NCBI GenBank assembly: GCA_002503985.1
Contig: DASW01000007.1
Span: forward strand, 1 to 64,000
DNA: 64,000 bases
From: Thermoplasmata archaeon UBA61
GTDB taxonomy: Archaea; Thermoplasmatota; Thermoplasmata; Lutacidiplasmatales; UBA184
Direction: 5' to 3'
Both the position numbers and the translations under genes were made by a program. Below are positions 60,555 to 64,000 of the stretch, one piece after another. Position 1 is the first letter of the stretch; each line of letters starts with the position of its first letter. The notes beneath the pieces are model-generated. The model saw only the letters and a list, made by a program, of their open reading frames with translations. It was not told where the DNA came from and searched no databases.

Positions 60555-60575
60555 AATAGGGTAACATTCAGCGCG

Positions 60576-60586
60576 ATATTTAGAGT
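60576..60586. promoter_or_regulatory. Bidirectional TATA element, int and tRNA-Gly
   Basis: GATATTTAGAG on plus is 27 bases before the tRNA 5' end; its complement is about 30 bases before the integrase GTG on minus. The tRNA is therefore transcribed from an element-borne promoter. Confidence 0.6.
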
Positions 60587-60602
60587 ATGGCCGCCTGTAT
60601 AT

Positions 60603-60622
60603 GCGGGCATAGTGTAGTCTGG
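60603..60622 (+). repeat. attR core, inside tRNA-Gly
   Basis: Exact copy of 35808-35827. Confidence 0.9.
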
Positions 60623-60676
60623 TTATCACATAGGCTTGCCAAGCCTATAACTCGGGTTCAAATCCCGGTGCCCGCA
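60603..60676 (+). tRNA. tRNA-Gly(GCC)
   Basis: A 74-base cloverleaf: acceptor GCGGGCA paired with TGCCCGC, discriminator A, anticodon stem TAGGC/GCCTA with loop TTGCCAA (anticodon GCC) and T arm CGGGTTCAAATCCCG. CCA is not encoded. No intron. The first 20 bases are the attR core of the integrated element. Confidence 0.95.
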
Positions 60677-60727
60677 CCTCTCTTCTCGGCGGACGAAACC
60701 CTGGTCGGCGGGGTTCGCGAGGCAACC

Positions 60728-61417
60728 TCACGCACTCTTTCCGAGGGGTCGAGCGACCTCGGTGGACGTCGAGGCGAAGTGGGGCAGGGAGACGAGTCCC
60801 ACGAAGATGAAGATGACTCCGATGAACTCGGAGTAGTACAGCGCGGCGGGGAAGGATGCGATGTAGAGTGCCCCTCCACCGGCGAGAACGCACGCCCCAA
60901 CCCCCATCATGAGTGTGCGCCATTGCCACGATCGGCGCAGGGCCAACACGACCGCGCCCAGGAGCACGAACGTCGCCGGAACGGTGATGAAGGACGAGAC
61001 CAGGATCAGGTCCGTAGGGGGATTTCCCGAGATCACCCCTTGCGACACCATCCCGCTCGACAGGGGGGTGGCGAAGCTGAGCCCCGCGACGAGGGCGCAC
61101 ATGGCCAGCGTGTACACGGTGTACACGGACCGGAACCGTTCGCTCCGGATGGCGCGGGTGGACCCGAGCGAGAGCACTCCCACGATCGCCGCCGAGAGGA
61201 AGACGTACGTCTGGAGAAGGGGACCGTTAACGAACCCGGCGTACACGACCAGCTCCACCGCCGTGGCGAGCGCGGCGAGTCCGAGCCCGACGCCCCACAT
61301 CAGCTGAGCTCGGGACCGGACCCGGAGGGAGCGTAGGAGACCGCGCGCCGACAGCCCACCGAGGATCGCCGTGAGGGCCGCCAGCGATAGCGGAATCCCG
61401 AGCGAGACCGCGTCCAA
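60728..61417 (-). CDS. Seven-helix membrane protein
   Basis: The 229-residue product has seven evenly spaced hydrophobic segments with short loops. It faces the tRNA-Gly gene. The downstream-oriented position after the 547-residue membrane gene (26 bases away, same strand) suggests one transcript. No family recognised; it may belong to the respiratory locus. Confidence 0.68.
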   Translation of the reverse strand: MDAVSLGIPLSLAALTAILGGLSARGLLRSLRVRSRAQLMWGVGLGLAALATAVELVVYAGFVNGPLLQTYVFLSAAIVGVLSLGSTRAIRSERFRSVYTVYTLAMCALVAGLSFATPLSSGMVSQGVISGNPPTDLILVSSFITVPATFVLLGAVVLALRRSWQWRTLMMGVGACVLAGGGALYIASFPAALYYSEFIGVIFIFVGLVSLPHFASTSTEVARPLGKSA

Positions 61418-61443
61418 CCTCCCCTCCGAGCTCCGCAGGCTCC

Positions 61444-63087
61444 CTACGGAGTCGCCTTGCCAGCCTCGGGCGTCGCCTTGGGCTTGGTTTTGCCGTTACG
61501 CCGTATGGGCGGGACGGACTCACCGTCCGAGAACCTCTCGGGCACTCCGAGGATCACGGCCACCATCGCCATGAGGATGAACAGCCCCATCAGCACGAAA
61601 CCGACGTTGAACAGCCAGTAGGCCCAGGTCCCCTGCTGCCAGTTGAGGAACACGTAGTAGTACCCCCCCAGCAGCGCGAGCAGGATCGACAGCACCGCGA
61701 CCCCGGCGATCGGAGTCCGGATGCCCCGTTGGTCCACGTAGAAGTCCACAGCGAGCAGGGCCATGCAGATGGCGGGGATCCCGATGAGGGCGAAGTACTG
61801 CAGGGCCCCGAACGTGAGGTCCTGCGGAGCGCCCGAAAGGGCCGACTCGTGGAACTCGATGTAGAACCCCTCGATCGGTGTCGCGATGAACGCGAAGATC
61901 CACGTGACGAGGATCGACGCCCGCACGGGGTCCCGCCACGTCGGTGTTCCGCGCGCCTTCACGAAGAAGAGGGGGACGAGAACGATCATCGCCCCGATCG
62001 CTGCCCACAACATCGTGGTGTCGTCGCTCGCCATACCGTTCGGGGCGGTGTACGAGTAGAGCTGGATCGGTCCCCCGGGGTTGCTCGCGAACAGAGCCGG
62101 AGGGATTCCGTTCGGGAATACGGTCGTGTACGCCTCCAGGAAGAACATAATGCTGAGAGCGATCACGCCCGTGATAGCGACCCAGAGCCCCACCACGGAC
62201 ATGGTCCGCTTCCAGCCGGTGACGTGCAGGACCTCGAACCGCTGGACGGTGACGGCCACGATACCGAGGATCAGGCACATCACGATCGCGTGGGAGTGGG
62301 ACCCCATCGCCGTCCCAAGGACGGCCGAGGGCCCGCCGAGCCAGTTGATGTACCCGCCGAGCAACCCCGGGGACTGGCCGATATCGACCACGAAGTAGTT
62401 CATCCAGAACACGACGAACCCGGTGATCCCCGCGATGAACGCCCCAATCACCGTCACGAACGTGAGCCAGTACGCCGAGTCCATCTTGCGGAACTGCTTC
62501 CACGAGGGGAGGCTCGACCATCGGGGAATCATCCCGAGTCTGTTCGTGTCCGAATCGTACGTCCCCTCCATCTTGGCAGGAAGGAGGTACAGCTCCACGA
62601 GCAGAGCACCACCCACATCGGCGAGAAGGATGAGGCCCAGCAGGATGAGGCCGAGCGGGATTGGCGCGAACTCTTGGTTGAACACCGGCCGCAGGTAGAA
62701 AAACGCGCCGATCGCGGCGATCACGTTCGCGACGAGCGCGCGGTACGAGAGGGGGAAGTCGATGGGGGGCTCGTACTTGTCGAGGTCGAATGCCATGAAG
62801 ACCAAGTATACCCCGAGCGCCGCAAACCCGATCGCGATCGAATGAAAGTAGAGGTCGGAGGCGCCGAACGAGAATGCGGGAGGGATCGTTCCCTGGGCGT
62901 CCGGTGAAAGTCCCAGCACGAAGTAGAGAAGGGACATCACTCCGATGATGAGCAGGGTAATCCAGACGTAGGTCTTCTGAGGGTGGAGGTACCCTCGCTT
63001 GGTCATCAAATACCGGCTCGCCGGCTTCAGCTTCGGTTCGGTCGGCGCCGGCTCCTGCACAGGTGCGGCTCCGCTCGTCTCTGTCAT
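61444..63087 (-). CDS. Polytopic, His-containing membrane protein, possible haem protein
   Basis: ATG 63087 gives 547 residues with about 13-14 helices. Histidines lie inside helices: SDLYFHSIAIGF (TM2) and TAMGSHSHAIVMCLILG (TM6-7 region), and a further EFHES. The position next to a protohaem farnesyltransferase suggests haem binding or a role in the terminal oxidase. The full six-histidine pattern of haem-copper oxidase subunit I is not visible, so I do not call it that. Basic/acidic tails at both ends. Confidence 0.55.
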   Translation of the reverse strand: MTETSGAAPVQEPAPTEPKLKPASRYLMTKRGYLHPQKTYVWITLLIIGVMSLLYFVLGLSPDAQGTIPPAFSFGASDLYFHSIAIGFAALGVYLVFMAFDLDKYEPPIDFPLSYRALVANVIAAIGAFFYLRPVFNQEFAPIPLGLILLGLILLADVGGALLVELYLLPAKMEGTYDSDTNRLGMIPRWSSLPSWKQFRKMDSAYWLTFVTVIGAFIAGITGFVVFWMNYFVVDIGQSPGLLGGYINWLGGPSAVLGTAMGSHSHAIVMCLILGIVAVTVQRFEVLHVTGWKRTMSVVGLWVAITGVIALSIMFFLEAYTTVFPNGIPPALFASNPGGPIQLYSYTAPNGMASDDTTMLWAAIGAMIVLVPLFFVKARGTPTWRDPVRASILVTWIFAFIATPIEGFYIEFHESALSGAPQDLTFGALQYFALIGIPAICMALLAVDFYVDQRGIRTPIAGVAVLSILLALLGGYYYVFLNWQQGTWAYWLFNVGFVLMGLFILMAMVAVILGVPERFSDGESVPPIRRNGKTKPKATPEAGKATP

Positions 63088-63366
63088 CTGTTGCCTTAGG
63101 TCCGGAGAACGAGGGAGCTCGGTCTCGCGTATACCGCACGGATTGGGCGTCGCGCCGCCCCGGTACAGATGGGCGAATGCCCAACGCGCCCTGACCCGCC
63201 GATGCTCACTAGCCCCGACCCTGCTAGGGCGACACAAGGGGGGTCAAAAGTCGCTACGTGAAGCCGGCTCGACGGTTCGGGGTGAACTTCGGTTTACGAG
63301 CCATTCTTGACGGCGAGGCCCGACCTGCCAGCAAGCGCGGAGGGAACGCGACCGCCGGACCGAACG
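63088..63366. other. Divergent intergenic region before ctaB
   Basis: About 280 bases without a supported gene. GGGCGAATGCCC (63169-63180) is a small dyad; a minus-strand TATA-like GGTATACGC lies near 63130. Nothing else is apparent. Confidence 0.4.
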
Positions 63367-64000
63367 ATGGGGTTCATCGACGAACCGACCAGGTGGCCCG
63401 CCCCGGGCGAGTTGGCCCGGTCTCGGGCACACCCCGATCAACCCTGGTGGGACACGCTGTTGGCGTACGGTCAGCTCCTGAAGCCGAGGATGGTCGCCCT
63501 TCTCGTCTTCACCGCCGCTGTCGGCATGGTCGTAGCCGCCGCCTCCTTCGGTATGAGCCTGAGCCCGACCACGTACATCGCGGGTATCATCGCTATCACC
63601 GCTGGGACGGCCGGCTGCAACGCCCTGACCGGATACATCGACCGGGACATCGACCGGCTGATGGGCCGTACGCGGGAGCGACCGTTGTGCACAGGGCGGA
63701 TCTCTCCCGCCTACCGCGCGGTGGTTCTGGGGGCGGCGCTCCTCGGGGTTTCTCTGGTCCTCTCGGGGCTTCGCAACCCTCTCGCTCTCGCGTTCATGTC
63801 CATCGGCATCTTGGACAACGTGGTCGTCTACAGCCTGTGGCTCAAGCGGACCACCCGATGGAACATCGTACTGGGCGGGATCTCGGGAGGAATGCCCGTA
63901 GCGTTCGGCTGGGCGTTCGTGACGGGGTCGATCGGACTCGCCGCGATCCTCCTCGCGGCGCTCGTCGTCCTCTGGACCCCGACCCACATCTGGAGCCTCG
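63367..64000 (+). CDS. ctaB: Protohaem IX farnesyltransferase, 3' end outside window
   Basis: From ATG 63367, 211 codons are visible, with at least five helices. The UbiA-type signature YIDRDIDRLMGRTRERPL (about residues 90-107) precedes GGISGGMPVAFGWAF and ends at LWTPTHIWSL, the second conserved block. CtaB attaches farnesyl to protohaem to make haem O, needed for haem-copper oxidases. It implies an aerobic or microaerobic respiratory chain. Confidence 0.92.
   Translation, partial: MGFIDEPTRWPAPGELARSRAHPDQPWWDTLLAYGQLLKPRMVALLVFTAAVGMVVAAASFGMSLSPTTYIAGIIAITAGTAGCNALTGYIDRDIDRLMGRTRERPLCTGRISPAYRAVVLGAALLGVSLVLSGLRNPLALAFMSIGILDNVVVYSLWLKRTTRWNIVLGGISGGMPVAFGWAFVTGSIGLAAILLAALVVLWTPTHIWSL

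Larger units (their letters stand above)
35808..60622. mobile_element. Integrated element in tRNA-Gly, about 24.8 kb
   Basis: The first 20 bases of the intact tRNA-Gly at 60603 occur exactly at 35808-35827, defining attL and attR. A tyrosine integrase is the last gene before the tRNA and points away from it. The interior differs from the flanks: it is less uniformly GC-rich and is packed with restriction, ubiquitin-like and phage-response-type genes. The only plausible mobility genes are the integrase and a TraG/HerA-like ATPase; no capsid, relaxase or replication initiator was recognised, so virus, plasmid or defence island origin is open. Confidence 0.9.

Noticed and set aside
61729..62907. 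A 392-codon plus-strand frame
   Set aside because: Antisense to the polytopic membrane protein; highly charged low-complexity sequence.

Overview
The window looks like a chromosome segment of a GC-rich archaeon, most likely a Thermoplasmatota lineage of the mesophilic soil/sediment type (inference). The archaeal markers are a geranylgeranyl reductase paired with a ferredoxin, ribosomal protein L40e, archease, a Pcc1-like KEOPS subunit, TrmI, an AMMECR1 protein, and TATA boxes placed about 25-35 bases before start codons (largely leaderless genes). Many genes are joined by ATGA or GTGA stop-start overlaps.

Left chromosomal part (1-35.8 kb). It opens with the 5' end of a long secreted repeat protein (minus strand, running off the left edge). 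Then come a pair of paralogous secreted proteins with a membrane partner, a PiT phosphate transporter, a pirin, and a nickel operon (NiCoT transporter, NikR, M29-like peptidase). A MetF-like protein is followed by an ABC exporter with a flavin reductase, thioredoxin reductase, and the ferredoxin/geranylgeranyl-reductase lipid operon. Next are a DUF1028 protein overlapping a Pcc1-like gene, a CPBP protease, a CoA-binding protein, a bactofilin-like protein, IleS, AMMECR1, L40e, a GT2 glycosyltransferase and archease. The rest is a serine-pathway pair (SerA plus aminotransferase), a MoxR/DUF58/DUF4129 cluster, membrane proteins, TrmI and an SRPBCC protein. Pcc1 and archease have no ordinary start codon; AUC and ACG, respectively, fit the signals.

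Integrated element (35,808-60,622, about 24.8 kb). A complete tRNA-Gly(GCC) lies at 60,603-60,676 and its first 20 bases recur exactly at 35,808-35,827. A tyrosine integrase sits against the right end. Integration was into the 5' end of the tRNA, so the element supplies a new tRNA promoter and the old tRNA promoter now reads into the element. Cargo from left to right: a TraG/HerA-type ATPase with a C-terminal nuclease-like domain; an iteron-like repeat patch; small membrane and unknown proteins; a DUF488 cassette; a HicB-like protein; a complete type I restriction-modification operon with a DUF45 metallopeptidase; a minus-strand ubiquitin-like conjugation operon (Ubl-E2 fusion, JAB-E1 fusion, two small membrane proteins); an upstream CARF-like/winged-helix gene; and a YwgA-like/HD-phosphohydrolase pair.

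The most interesting part is 52.8-56.4 kb. A probable CARF-type sensor sits directly upstream of a compact ubiquitin-like operon whose TATA box abuts an 18-bp perfect palindrome, and the operon ends in two small membrane proteins. I read it as a ligand-controlled defence or stress module. The parts are recognisable families; the combination is the candidate new system.

Right chromosomal part (60.6-64 kb): tRNA-Gly, two polytopic membrane proteins, and the start of a protohaem IX farnesyltransferase (ctaB), suggesting a haem-A/O respiratory locus.
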